NCBI GenBank assembly: GCA_041392805.1
Contig: JAWKLJ010000001.1
Span: forward strand, 4,278,001-4,342,000
Source of the DNA: Saprospiraceae bacterium
GTDB lineage: Bacteria; Bacteroidota; Bacteroidia; Chitinophagales; Saprospiraceae
DNA: 64,000 bases
Direction of reading: 5' to 3'
This document shows positions 18,701-26,038 of the stretch, in pieces. Both the position numbers and the translations under genes were made by a program. Position 1 is the stretch's first letter; each line of letters begins with the position of its first letter. Below the pieces are notes generated by a model. That model was given only the letters and a program-made list of their open reading frames with translations. It did no database searches and had not been told where the DNA came from.

Positions 18701-19937
18701 TGATATCTGGAGGGGCAACAAAACTTGGTTTTTGCATATCCGCAACCACAATCGTTTGAATCTTTCCTGTTACATTTCCGCAAAGATCCCTTGCCCTCCA
18801 GGTTCGAACGATGGTCTTATTATAAATACAACTACCCTGTTCTTCCGTATCATTATAAAAAACGCGAATACTATCTGTAGGAGTACAGTTGTCCATTAAA
18901 TCTGTTATGTCACCTGTTATATTTAGATCTGTAGGGTCTTGGGTACAATCGATGGTTATATTGCCTGGGACAGTGAAAGTTGGCGCATTGTCATCTTCAA
19001 TGGAAATGGTTTGCTTGAAAATAGTCGTATTCCCGCAATTATCAGATGCCATCCAGGTACGAATAATGCTATATTCATATTCAGAACAAGACCCATTTGC
19101 CACCTGGCTATTGGTTTCGGAAAAATTCAAATCAGGTGTATTGTCGCAGTTATCTGATACGGTCACTGTTGGAAAGGGAGGAACGGGGTCATCACATGAT
19201 AGCAGGAGCGTTGTTTCGGTTGGAATCCCGATCAATTGAGGAGCGACCGTATCAATGGTGGTATAGGTCGCTACAAACTGTGAATTTAACCCACAGTTAT
19301 CGGTGAGGGTAAAAACCACGGTCAAGGTAGCGCAATCCTCATCGAAGGATGCAGGGCCATTATCATCTATATCATCAATGCCAGAACAATTATCGCTTGC
19401 AATGGCATTACTTGCAACGGCTAGCCGAAGCGAACTGATCCAAATATCATAACGAAGTGAATTATTGGGTGCATCACCTTTACTTAATTCACAAGCAACC
19501 GTATCTCTAAACGGCGGGATGTCCAAAAAAGGAGCTTCTGTGTCCGGCAAAACAATGATCGTCTGGGAGACCGAAGTCATTTCTCCATCCATATCGGTGG
19601 CAGTCCAGGTACGCGTAATCGTTCCTCCTATACAGGCATTGATGGTAGAAGGTTCAGGGCTATCTACCCCCATTATTGCTTTGGGAAAGGCGGGATCCGT
19701 ATCATCCTCCGCCATTAAACTAACCATTGCCGGCACATCTGTAATACAATCAACGGTTATGTTTCCGGGTGTTGGATCGGTAAAGACAGGAGCTGCAACT
19801 TTACTATTAACAGAAGGGGAAACGATTGTTAAAGGATCAGAACTTGTGCTGGCCACTACGCTGGGGGTAGTAAAAACCAAGCAAGATAAACAGAGACAAA
19901 GGGTCGACTGTACCTTGTAGCGTAAAGAGTTCTTCAT
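12765..19937 (-). CDS. Giant T9SS-secreted adhesin, HYR and Ig-like repeats, type-B C-terminal domain
   Basis: 2390 residues, the largest gene here. Signal peptide to VVAS (~30). Residues ~50-560 are successive HYR-like units (ITVDC, ITIDC, ITVNC, ITISC openings, DNC and CGN turns). Two further HYR units (~590-830 and ~835-1110) are each interrupted by a ~150-residue insert that resembles the other (VYGEDGSLLGTTAL near 690, VFGEDNSLLGQSTV near 935). From ~1180 to ~1890 run about nine Ig/PKD-like modules of ~85 residues (opening ...C.GD.I.L, closing GxYxVxVxxxGC), then three AG-D-x-x-C units ending in ITGLEPxxxYxFxWT (~1930-2200), a cadherin/Ig-like module (DLLSNDIL), and a gliding-motility type-B CTD (SIITPNGDGINDAF ... 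NRWGDEVF ... LPDGTYFYII) in the last ~90 residues. It is a predicted surface adhesin, SprB-like in organisation, first gene of a cassette with PorP- and OmpA-like proteins. Confidence 0.93.
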   Translation of the reverse strand: MKNSLRYKVQSTLCLCLSCLVFTTPSVVASTSSDPLTIVSPSVNSKVAAPVFTDPTPGNITVDCITDVPAMVSLMAEDDTDPAFPKAIMGVDSPEPSTINACIGGTITRTWTATDMDGEMTSVSQTIIVLPDTEAPFLDIPPFRDTVACELSKGDAPNNSLRYDIWISSLRLAVASNAIASDNCSGIDDIDDNGPASFDEDCATLTVVFTLTDNCGLNSQFVATYTTIDTVAPQLIGIPTETTLLLSCDDPVPPFPTVTVSDNCDNTPDLNFSETNSQVANGSCSEYEYSIIRTWMASDNCGNTTIFKQTISIEDDNAPTFTVPGNITIDCTQDPTDLNITGDITDLMDNCTPTDSIRVFYNDTEEQGSCIYNKTIVRTWRARDLCGNVTGKIQTIVVADMQKPSFVAPPDITVNCNQANDLDVTGRPSNVQDNCDPMPVATFSDVVVDGLCADDRTIRRTWKLTDVCGNFQEHDQLITIKDQSAPVFEQEAQDITISCLDGIDIQQVFMNWLSDRAGATAEDNCADAEELIWTVFNSGTMDPPTLPSVACPSPSDTLLSQSVDFIVEDLCGNRDTTTAVFSLVDNNPPVLFCPEDITVNIDEGGCGATLTLTPPQISDECDLSMVQSVSISDTAFITSNANPGQEGDIPVNAIDLNLVISQPLPVNAFSDALLKIALLSVDAEEANEFFNVYGEDGSLLGTTALTGAQCGNSEKQFTIPAFTINNWAVDGIIQLHLAPNIPQGVEGKFAINAICNPPGRVVASLAVDLKTLNGISYRYRIDQGPAITVSPIANETVTLDAGSHQITYYVSDCAGNIDSCAYEIMVIDTEPPVLTCPPDMVLSLAADSCQKTVSLPLPLNAMDNCNAFGSYTQQLPLDTSSALISYTLDPNLTDYVANERTFNFNAVAANAIGVATFNLSFKGDFNSNNAFVEVFGEDNSLLGQSTVGDADCNTPGNLIITIPAATFNSWAADGVLSIRVAPKEITVPPGVTGDGINPCNPGAVTANGENDGSSYMFGTLNYLSLTPFYYAEGATSIPLTSMQAPSLSPSHAFNVGETEVFYIIEDGSGNPDTCSFLITIEDTTPPIASCQTIGNLTVNPSGLDVEIFDVSDVNLASSDNCTIDTMFITPSMFSCQDAGSTVNITLTVRDAAGLESTCATTFGLTLERPAPIATPNLCGGDTLYLFANPPGPGSQAYTYEWFLNDIFFSAAENPIIPNVDPSFSGVYKVVIKGISGCRSEGTVIVNVDEITYRPQVTTVSTVCSVDDITLGVMDLPPDNNVSYHWYQGMPPNGTLLASTNEPTYTIPGPHSIGSRNFYLIVEANGCMSTPSNPIAVQTVEKPVAQVTFSDTTVCEGQTINLGTFTVGPGLVYHWTGPNDFSSAEQFPQIGPLDELDEGFYNLSILRNGCSSEEVSVELNIKAKPAKPNITSNGPICRGTTLALSTLTTGVSAYHWVQGGNGEFVSTNPTFNIPNADEGDAGNWQLFVIKNGCESDLSNPTLVTVNPRPTAGAAASPNPVCKDGDIVLQGISDLGGVIFQWTGPGIENQQTIQNLTINNASFLDQGTYDLKVTSLAGCSDTASVFVRVLEGISQVDLSYTAPNCFYAPSNVALTALTFPQDNGSYTYKWSGPNNFQFQGSVATIPAATGAQSGTYSVTVTTNQGCSVVESIFVELQDAPARPAKPFTQSGNLAFCNGDKITLFTTDYNIPGRDVTYFWQKGNGSMVTTTTRSLTINAATLTDDGDYKVYVVIDDCPSLTSDISTITVHAIPNIEATSNSPVCRGENIRLSATSSAGANYKWSATGFEFSSSIQFPSFNSDNQPGENGIYKVVAIVNGCPSDTAQVEVMVKPRPKIPVAVNDGPHCISDAEAALRLSLTTSSLTPGANYSWFDGFSTLPLEEPDTSREFNFTDFTNYTTDGLFPFYVVATLNGCTALRRDTTFAQLNLIPSSQAFAGVDTSICVGNYRLNAEMPSIGTGRWSFLSGGSGITIANPESANTAISGLMRQEESYFFRWTLSNGACKNYSADEIEIAVRQGEEAISGEDILACEDEVVNLGAMPPMEPGSIGTWSQPEAQRILGVKINDRNNASTLITGLEPDNVYIFTWTINTVCGRDSADVLVIISDPQPFAGLDEVVCNDEGISLLEAMPPTEGSHGLWSAVNPKNLISDPDNPQTMISGLEPGENKFVWTIDEGFCGEGSRDTVVISYKTNPIANPDIIAVDFQKEVELDLLSNDILVPNTSIEIVSPPQQGTIMIDGQGKVNYIPPNNFVGMVEFLYQLVSEGCAMPTALVTLLIGEDASCTAPSIITPNGDGINDAFVVPCLLDQVTFSSSQVIIFNRWGDEVFRSKTPYSNDWEGTYSGENLPDGTYFYIIEYGNGRPPSNGFVLIQR

Positions 19938-20191
19938 ATTAAGTATGTTTAATCAAGGGATTATAGTGTAGTAGTTCCTGTATTGTTTTAAAGGTGTAGG
20001 TAAATGAAGGTAGTAATAATATGGTAAGCGCAGACGCTTGATGTGGTATCTGGAATTGTGTTCATGGGGAATCGGCTTTTGTCATCTATACTTGGATGCA
20101 AATTATTAAATATTGCCTAATACATCGCATTAGCAACGTTAAAATATTTACGAAACCATTGTTTTTAAGCAAAGTTGACCAATTCTGGCCA

Positions 20192-20389
20192 TTATTCTTC
20201 TTCCATGAAGGTGGAGTGATCTTCTCTTTCGCGCAACTTTTTATCTTCTACGTTCTCATCCAAAAATTGATTCAGCTGCTCAACTTCAAAGTTAGTAATG
20301 ATTTCTCCAAACTCATTGATTTTTATAAAAAAGCCCTGTAATTCATTGTGAACATCAGGGTTTTCTTCCTTCTTGTTTTTTTTGGCCAT
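20192..20389 (-). CDS. Small conserved acidic protein, function unknown
   Basis: 65 residues. Basic start (MAKKNKKEENPDVH) then an acidic helical part (ELQGFFIKINEFGEI, FEVEQLNQFLDENVEDKKL). I recall similar short proteins with the INEFGEI motif in other Bacteroidota, but no function; the family assignment is memory, not a search. No signal peptide or Cys. It lies between gltX and the adhesin operon on the same strand; an extended set of inverted repeats (20468-20556) separates it from gltX. Confidence 0.6.
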   Translation of the reverse strand: MAKKNKKEENPDVHNELQGFFIKINEFGEIITNFEVEQLNQFLDENVEDKKLREREDHSTFMEEE

Positions 20390-20467
20390 GATAATTATGA
20401 GGTAAAGGTGTTAATTGGACTTTTGACGCTTTGGGTAATCCTCCGTTTTCCAGGCTAGAAGTGGGAA

Positions 20468-20556
20468 AAGTGGGAAGCCGGAAATGGGAAATTGCACTCC
20501 TGCGCTTTTCCGCCTTTTAAACTACCTGAGGTAGTCCGATTTCCACCTTCCCACTT
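20468..20556 (-). repeat. Inverted repeat region downstream of gltX
   Basis: AAGTGGGAAG (20468-20477) pairs with CTTCCCACTT (20547-20556), and a small palindrome CTACCTGAGGTAG (20523-20535) sits between. Part of the left arm is repeated directly (GAAGTGGGAA just before). No strong T tract follows, so it is a weak terminator candidate for gltX or a small palindromic element. Confidence 0.4.
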
Positions 20557-20563
20557 CATATTC

Positions 20564-22105
20564 CTATTTGTCAAGTATCATTTTATCAAAGGCAGCAAAA
20601 CTGTTCTTGAGGCGTTTCTGCACCACTTCATTCCCTAGCAAGGCCATCATCTCAAATAAGTCAGGTCCCTTGAGTGTGCCTGAAATGGCAATGCGGAAAA
20701 TGGGTAACACCTCTCCAAAGCCTAGGCCATTTTCTTCCATGCTGGCAACAATTTTTGCTTTTATGCCCGTTGCTTCGAAAGGATCTAGGCTTGCTAATTC
20801 CTTTGCTAGATTTTCAAAAAACACGGTGCGTTCTGGAAGCCATTTTTTGCGAATGGTTTTTTCGTCATAATCTAGTTCTTCCGAAAAAAAGTAGTAACCA
20901 TTTGTCCAAAAATCAGGCAATAGGGTTACCCGTTCTTTCATCATCCCGCAAAAGCCTTGTAAAAAAGCCGTTTTAGGCTGGTAGCCTTTGGCTGCTATAA
21001 TGGGGCGAACTAATTCCGCTAATTCCGCATTATTGCTTTGTATAATATATTGTTGGTTAAACCATTTGGCCTTGTCAATATCAAACCGAGCGCCAGCCTT
21101 ACTGATTTTTTCAAGGGAGAATGCTTCAGACAAGGCTTGAAGTGAAAAGATTTCCTGTTCTGTTCCTGGATTCCATCCCAGTAAAGCTAAGAAATTGATA
21201 GCCGCCTGAGGAACAAATCCGAATTCTCGAAACCCAACGAAGCTTTCCTCCTCCGTTTCTCCTTGCCAAGACAGTGGGAATACAGGAATGCCCAATTTAG
21301 TGCCATCTCGCTTGCTAAGTTTTCCCTTGCCATTAGGTTTTAAGATCAGGGGAAGATGCGCAAAAGCAGGCATGGTAGCCTCCCAGCCGAGGAAGCGATA
21401 TAACAAAATGTGGTGTGCTGTACTAGGCAGCCATTCCTCTCCCCGAATAACATGCGTAATTTTCATCAGGTGATCATCCACGATGTTTGCCAAGTGGTAC
21501 GTGGGCATGCCGTCCCCCTTGAGAATGATTTTGTCATCCAATTCATTGCTTTGAAAGCGAACTTCGCCCCTAATAATGTCATTGATTAGGATGACCTCAT
21601 CTGAGGGAATTTTTAAGCGAATCGTAAAAGGTGTATTTTCAGCCAAAAGCTGCTCAACGGTTGCAGCAGGCAAACTCAGGCTATTTCGCAAGCTCAATCT
21701 ATTGCTAGCATCATATTTAAAGGTATGATTACCTTTTTCTTTTTCAGCTTCACGAACAGCATCTAGTTCTTCGGTTGTATCAAAAGCATAATAGGCATGT
21801 CCTTTCTCAATCAGTTGTTGTGCATATTGAGCATATAAATGTTTGCGTTCCGATTGGCGGTAAGGGCCATATTCGCCACCATAGCCCGGCCCTTCATCGG
21901 GTTGTAGGCCCAACCATTCGAGTGAATCAACAATATACGCTTCTGCACCTGGGACATAGCGAGTTTGGTCCGTATCTTCGATCCGCAAAATAAAAGTACC
22001 ATTAAAGCGTTTAGCTAAAAGATAATTGTAAAGCGCTGTACGAACCCCACCAATATGCAAAGCCCCCGTTGGACTAGGCGCAAAACGAATTCTCGGTTTT
22101 TCCAT
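20564..22105 (-). CDS. gltX: Glutamyl-tRNA synthetase
   Basis: 513 residues, normal length. Cytoplasmic class I aminoacyl-tRNA synthetase charging tRNA-Glu. The HIGH-type motif is HIGG at 17-20 within FAPSPTGALHIGG; the KMSKS-type motif is KLSKRDG near 263-269. RIEDTDQTR near 41-49 and the GDGMPTYHLANIVDDH segment belong to the active site. The C-terminal anticodon-binding helices follow from ~330. Start at the first Met, 10 residues before the SPTG motif, is standard. Whether it is discriminating or also charges tRNA-Gln cannot be decided here; gatCAB is not in view. Confidence 0.96.
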   Translation of the reverse strand: MEKPRIRFAPSPTGALHIGGVRTALYNYLLAKRFNGTFILRIEDTDQTRYVPGAEAYIVDSLEWLGLQPDEGPGYGGEYGPYRQSERKHLYAQYAQQLIEKGHAYYAFDTTEELDAVREAEKEKGNHTFKYDASNRLSLRNSLSLPAATVEQLLAENTPFTIRLKIPSDEVILINDIIRGEVRFQSNELDDKIILKGDGMPTYHLANIVDDHLMKITHVIRGEEWLPSTAHHILLYRFLGWEATMPAFAHLPLILKPNGKGKLSKRDGTKLGIPVFPLSWQGETEEESFVGFREFGFVPQAAINFLALLGWNPGTEQEIFSLQALSEAFSLEKISKAGARFDIDKAKWFNQQYIIQSNNAELAELVRPIIAAKGYQPKTAFLQGFCGMMKERVTLLPDFWTNGYYFFSEELDYDEKTIRKKWLPERTVFFENLAKELASLDPFEATGIKAKIVASMEENGLGFGEVLPIFRIAISGTLKGPDLFEMMALLGNEVVQKRLKNSFAAFDKMILDK

Positions 22106-22577
22106 GTATTAAATACTATAATTCAATTAAAAATGTTAAGTTGACAAAGGAAAAAATAAGCCAAAAAAATGCTTGTTTTTTATAAAAAGTTGTTAGTTGC
22201 GAAAAAAAATAAAAAAAAGAAACTTTTTTCTATAATTTTAGCAGCGTTATTTGCAAACTGGTCGTTACCTATCTAAACCCTTAAAGTTAAAAGTAAAGCC
22301 ACTAATCGTTTATACACAAAAGTAGCATAAATTTAGTGACCTCCCGTACATTCTTGTCCGGTATCACCACTTCAAACTTTTACCCCTAGTTATTACAGCT
22401 GTCGAAAGGCAGGTGCTTTTTTCCATTGTGCTGTTTCTTGAAATTGGCAATGCCATATTTGAGCATCCTTATTAAAAGATTAGGCATATTCCTTCAAGAT
22501 TATTGAGGAATAATGCTGAACAAAATAACTGAATTTTTATTTATCATTTTATCCATGAACATTAATCCCAAATTATT
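22106..22577. other. 472-base intergenic region between divergent gltX and deacetylase genes
   Basis: AT-rich, no open frame worth calling. It holds one isolated DnaA box (TTATACACA, 22310-22318) that overlaps a minus-strand TACTTTTG element (22317-22324) of the TANNTTTG form, a possible -7 element for gltX, though no TTG lies at the expected distance. Several A/T homopolymer runs near 22200-22230. Nothing else recognised. Confidence 0.5.
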
Positions 22578-23231
22578 ATGTATCTAGTAAAAACTCCCCA
22601 ATTCATTCAAAATTTGTTCCCCAACTTTACCTGGCGGATTCCATCTCAAGAGAAAAATCTCTATTTAACTTTTGATGATGGTCCTATACCTGAAGTCACA
22701 CCTTGGGTTTTAGAACAATTGGCAGCCTATGATGCAAAGGGAACATTCTTTTGTGTGGGTGACAACATCCGAAAAAACCCAGTAACTTTTCAGGCGGTTA
22801 TCGATGCCGGACACGCGGTGGGTAGTCACACCCTCAACCACCTAGATGGTTGGACGAATGACAACATTCCTTATTTTCACAATGTTCGGCACAGTGCTAA
22901 CATGGTAGATTCGGTTTTATTCCGTCCACCCTATGGTCGACTAAAGCCAAAACAGGCACAATTTTTAATGCGCCATTATCGCATTGTGATGTGGGATGTC
23001 CTAAGTGGCGATTTTGATTCCAATATTAGCAAGGAGCAATGCCTGAAGAATGTCACCTCCAACGCTGCAAATGGTTCTATCGTTGTGTTTCACGATAGTC
23101 TTAAGGCGATCGATCGATTAGAATATGCTTTGCCTCGCGTCTTGGAACATTTTTCTTCTTTAGGCTATACTTTCAATAAATTAAATGAGCAGGAACTTAT
23201 CAAAGAACCCGCTCTACTGCAAACTGCATAA
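22578..23231 (+). CDS. Polysaccharide deacetylase family protein (NodB domain)
   Basis: 217 residues, essentially one NodB homology domain of carbohydrate esterase family 4, which removes acetyl groups from GlcNAc-containing glycans using a divalent metal. Motifs: TFDDGP (31-36, catalytic Asp and metal Asp), SHTLNH (83-88, metal His84 and His88), RPPYG (116-120) and VVFHDS. All key residues are present. No signal peptide or membrane anchor is visible, so it may act in the cytoplasm, or be exported by an unrecognised route. A strong terminator follows 40 bases after the stop. Substrate unknown. Confidence 0.9.
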   Translation: MYLVKTPQFIQNLFPNFTWRIPSQEKNLYLTFDDGPIPEVTPWVLEQLAAYDAKGTFFCVGDNIRKNPVTFQAVIDAGHAVGSHTLNHLDGWTNDNIPYFHNVRHSANMVDSVLFRPPYGRLKPKQAQFLMRHYRIVMWDVLSGDFDSNISKEQCLKNVTSNAANGSIVVFHDSLKAIDRLEYALPRVLEHFSSLGYTFNKLNEQELIKEPALLQTA

Positions 23232-23270
23232 CCGCTTAAAGAATCAAATTTCTGTAATGCTAATTTAGGA

Positions 23271-23296
23271 GCCGTTGTTTTTACAACGGCTTTTTT
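23271..23296 (+). terminator. Rho-independent terminator after the deacetylase gene
   Basis: GCCGTTGT (23271-23278), loop TTTT, ACAACGGC (23283-23290), then TTTTTT. Perfect 8-base stem. Confidence 0.85.
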
Positions 23297-23359
23297 GTTT
23301 AAATAGGCAAAAAGCTTTCCGGGCTTGATACCACAAACAACCTTTTCCCCGTTTTATAC

Positions 23360-23367
23360 TAACTTTG
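23360..23367 (+). promoter_or_regulatory. -7 promoter element before the PorG-like gene
   Basis: TAACTTTG fits TANNTTTG, 43 bases before the start codon. The same 12-mer TACTAACTTTGC occurs upstream of the glycogen-synthase-like gene near 50001. No clear TTG at -33. Confidence 0.4.
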
Positions 23368-23410
23368 CATTTTATTCTTATAATATACCTTCTTAACACT
23401 CAGTTGATTA

Positions 23411-24274
23411 ATGGGCATGGACATAAAAAAGATAGCATTTATTGTGAAAAATATCGTTTTCTTATTGCTTTTGCTAAGCAGTAGTGTTGTGGTAACGGCA
23501 CAAAGAGGATGGGAAGCAGGCCCTTGGGCTGGCGCAACTTATTATTTTGGAGACTTGAATACCAGCTATAATCTAAGTAGGCCTCAATTTGCAGCAGGGA
23601 TGATTGCTCGATTCAATTTCAACAATCGCCTGGCTATCAAATTTTCGGGCAATTATGGCTATATCTTAGCCGATGATGCGGATTCAAAAAATATCTATGA
23701 AAGGGCACGAAACCTAAGTTTTGAATCCCCCATTATTGATGGCTCTGCGCAGTTTGAATTCAATTTTCTTCCTTATATACATGGCAGCAGAGATGAATAT
23801 TTTACGCCTTACCTTTTTGGTGGACTAACTGCTTTTTATTTCAATCCACAAGCGGAATTGAATGGCGAAATGTATGAATTAAGGGCGTTAGGGACGGAAG
23901 GACAGTTTAAAGGGGAAGAATATTATACCGTGCAAGGTGCCCTCAACCTCGGCATCGGACTCAAATTGGACATTAATTATGAGTGGAGTTTAAATTTTGA
24001 ACTCAGTGTACGTCAAACTTTCACAGATTATTTAGACGATGTTAGTACTGTTTACCCTGATCAAAGCGATTTACTTCGCTCCAGGGGAGAATTGGCGGTT
24101 GAATTATCTGATCGGTCGATCACTATTCCTGGTGTCGTGGAAGAAATACTGGGTGAAGAGGGCCGCCAAAGAGGAGACAGTAGTACAAAAGATTCCTACT
24201 TGTTTGTCGGGGTAGGGCTCGTCTACTATTTCGGCGATTTGCGTTGCCCAGGCTATGGCAAGAAGCGAAAGTAG
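23411..24274 (+). CDS. PorG-like outer-membrane protein (DUF6089), T9SS component
   Basis: 287 residues. N-terminal signal (hydrophobic IVFLLLLLSSSVVVTAQ), then the DUF6089 opening WEAGPWAGATYYFGDLN. The body is a small beta-barrel with FTPYLFGGLTAFYFNP and ends YLFVGVGLVYYFGDLRCPGY. DUF6089 proteins include PorG, the outer-membrane protein that anchors the PorK/PorN ring of the type IX secretion system; NCBI-style names vary. Length is a little above the usual ~230 because of an extra segment around residues 205-255 (LAVELSDRSITI...GDSSTKD). An in-frame ATG two codons in (23417) is an alternative start. Monocistronic between two terminators. Confidence 0.8.
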   Translation: MGMDIKKIAFIVKNIVFLLLLLSSSVVVTAQRGWEAGPWAGATYYFGDLNTSYNLSRPQFAAGMIARFNFNNRLAIKFSGNYGYILADDADSKNIYERARNLSFESPIIDGSAQFEFNFLPYIHGSRDEYFTPYLFGGLTAFYFNPQAELNGEMYELRALGTEGQFKGEEYYTVQGALNLGIGLKLDINYEWSLNFELSVRQTFTDYLDDVSTVYPDQSDLLRSRGELAVELSDRSITIPGVVEEILGEEGRQRGDSSTKDSYLFVGVGLVYYFGDLRCPGYGKKRK

Positions 24275-24283
24275 AAGGATTAA

Positions 24284-24340
24284 TATCCCCCAAAAAAAAG
24301 AGGAGCTTTCCCGGAAAGCCCCTCTTTTTTTTGGGGGATA
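24284..24340. terminator. Bidirectional terminator between PorG-like and MltD-like genes
   Basis: Two 27-base arms (24284-24310 and 24314-24340) with one mismatch and a 3-base loop. Each arm carries an eight-base A or T run beside a GC-rich core (GAGGAGCTTTC / GAAAGCCCCTC), so it can stop transcripts of both convergent genes. Confidence 0.88.
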
Positions 24341-24352
24341 GCGAAACAGCCA

Positions 24353-25486
24353 TTATGGCTTAGCAGGAGGATTTTTCTGGAAATAAACGGTAATAGATTG
24401 ATTAAGCACAACTTCTGGTGTCCTTAGCCCATTCCACGCCATTAATTCTTCCAAGCTGCAATTAAACAGCATAGCCAAGGTTTCCAGCCTATCGCCTGCC
24501 ACAACTTTATAGGTACTTTTGAAGGTACCTTCAGGCATGGGTGCTTTTTTACTTTCTATTCCTTTTTCAGCAAGAAAACGCTGAAAAGCACCATTAGCTG
24601 AAGCAGGCAAAACCAATAAATTTCCTCCAGTACTTTTAGGAATGTAATTATTGATATAACCAGGGTTTAGCTTTTTTACTTCTACGAAATTTAACCCGCA
24701 CTTCTGAGAGATATCATACAATCGAAGATAATCATATATTCGGTATACTTCGGTATGTTGCATATCATAAGAAGGATACTTTGGGCTTAAGCCATGATCA
24801 TCAAAGTGTTTGAAGAGGTAAGTTGCGGCCATAAAAGCAGGAACATAATTACGAGATTCTTGCGGAAGGAAAGAAGATATATCCCAGTAATTGTTGCAGC
24901 GAGCTTGTCGAATAGCCTTTTGCACTTTACCAGCCCCGCAATTGTAGGCAGCCAAAACCAAGGCCCAATCCTGGAATTCCCGATAAAGGTAAGCTAGTAG
25001 TTTGACGGCAGCTTCGGTTGCTTCGTAGGGATTCAGCCTTTCGTCAACATTGCCATTGATATCTAAATCGAAATAGCGAGCAGTGACAGGTACCAACTGC
25101 CATAGTCCGGCAGCACCAGCCGAAGAACGAATATCTGCAATGAGCGCAGATTCCACCATTGGCAAGTATTTTAACTCTTGTGGTAACTGATAAAGACTTA
25201 GATAATGCTCGAAAATCGGGAAGTAAACACTGGTTCGGCCTAAGATATGTTCGGCATCTCTATAACCAGTTGTCGTGTAGCGTTTGATGTAATTAAAAAC
25301 ATCTGGTGTGTATTTGGCTTGAAATGGGAAATTGATTTGTTCAAGCCTTTCTGTGATCACCCCTTTGGTTTCAGCGTTCCAAGGTTCAATACCTTCGTCT
25401 AACAAACTCAGGGGTAGTCCATTAGTTTTAGCAACTGTAAATAGCAATACTGCTATAACAGCAATTTTTGTCCATGGGAATTTCAT
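24353..25486 (-). CDS. MltD-like membrane-bound lytic murein transglycosylase with LysM
   Basis: 377 residues. Short hydrophobic N-terminus serves as signal peptide. Residues ~90-220 are an SLT domain: likely catalytic Glu112 in YLPMVESAL, followed by SSAGAAGLWQLVPVTAR, LNPYEATEAA and LAAYNCGAGKV, the pattern of family 1 (MltD) enzymes that cleave peptidoglycan to 1,6-anhydroMurNAc products. A divergent LysM-like unit may lie near 250-300, and a clear one at the end (~325-370, GDRLETLAMLFNCSLEELMAWN). No lipobox, unlike E. coli MltD. It has a candidate promoter 218 bases upstream, implying a long leader. Confidence 0.92.
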   Translation of the reverse strand: MKFPWTKIAVIAVLLFTVAKTNGLPLSLLDEGIEPWNAETKGVITERLEQINFPFQAKYTPDVFNYIKRYTTTGYRDAEHILGRTSVYFPIFEHYLSLYQLPQELKYLPMVESALIADIRSSAGAAGLWQLVPVTARYFDLDINGNVDERLNPYEATEAAVKLLAYLYREFQDWALVLAAYNCGAGKVQKAIRQARCNNYWDISSFLPQESRNYVPAFMAATYLFKHFDDHGLSPKYPSYDMQHTEVYRIYDYLRLYDISQKCGLNFVEVKKLNPGYINNYIPKSTGGNLLVLPASANGAFQRFLAEKGIESKKAPMPEGTFKSTYKVVAGDRLETLAMLFNCSLEELMAWNGLRTPEVVLNQSITVYFQKNPPAKP

Positions 25487-26038
25487 TATAAACTGTTTTT
25501 AACTCAATAGCCAACAAAAATCCTCGGGATTATTAAAAAAAAATGTTGGGATATGTTTGAGGACTTCGCGATAACGTCAAGTGTTATCGAAATTGACTTT
25601 GATTCTTAGCGTCTCATAGGGCGACCCGCTAGTACCGGGGTTTTGATTAGCCATTTCTTACGTGTTTCCAATCTACAAGGTTACATGTTTGAAAAAGCTA
25701 GCGCAAATCTATACGCTTTTTTTCTTATTGTCAACGAAAAATGCTTCTATTTACTAACATTGATTTTCAACAAGATACTTGCAATAATTATAGTGACATG
25801 GCGAACCGACTAACAATGAGACGTTTACCAATAAGAAGTCGGGCTTTATGAGATTTTATACCATAAATCCGGTATATGCCCGAATTTTATGCGGGCTTAG
25901 AAAGCAAAAAAATCGAGAATTTTTAAAGTGTTAAAGTTTTCTTAAAAAAAAGCAAATAACCATTCCTTTTGATTTTTAGACCATTTTCTTTGCTTTACGG
26001 TACGTTTATTTATTTTTTTAGCATATGATAAAAAAAAA
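25487..26038. other. 552-base intergenic region with long 5' leader of the MltD-like gene
   Basis: No gene seen. The part 25487-25700 would be transcribed as the leader of the MltD-like gene and contains a perfect small hairpin (GATAAC, 7 bases, GTTATC near 25570-25588) and a GC-richer block (25611-25640) able to pair TAGCG with CGCTA. The part 25740-26038 is AT-rich with a weak GCCCG/CGGGC hairpin near 25877-25900, possibly downstream of recX. Neither matches a riboswitch or RNA class I know. Confidence 0.45.
25704..25734 (-). promoter_or_regulatory. Bacteroidota-type promoter for the MltD-like gene
   Basis: On the minus strand: TTG (25732-25734), 20 bases, TAGATTTG (25704-25711). Spacing is the same as in the promoter at 7648-7678. 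Predicted start of transcription near 25697 leaves an untranslated leader of about 210 bases. Confidence 0.5.

Noticed and set aside
16008..19920. Several plus-strand open frames of 60-150 codons inside the adhesin gene
   Set aside because: They are antisense shadows of a long repetitive coding gene, with no start context or known product.
25560..25660. tRNA-like or known ncRNA in the MltD leader
   Set aside because: No CCA-ended acceptor stem or TTCGAAT loop on either strand, and no match to RNase P, SRP or tmRNA core sequences that I know.
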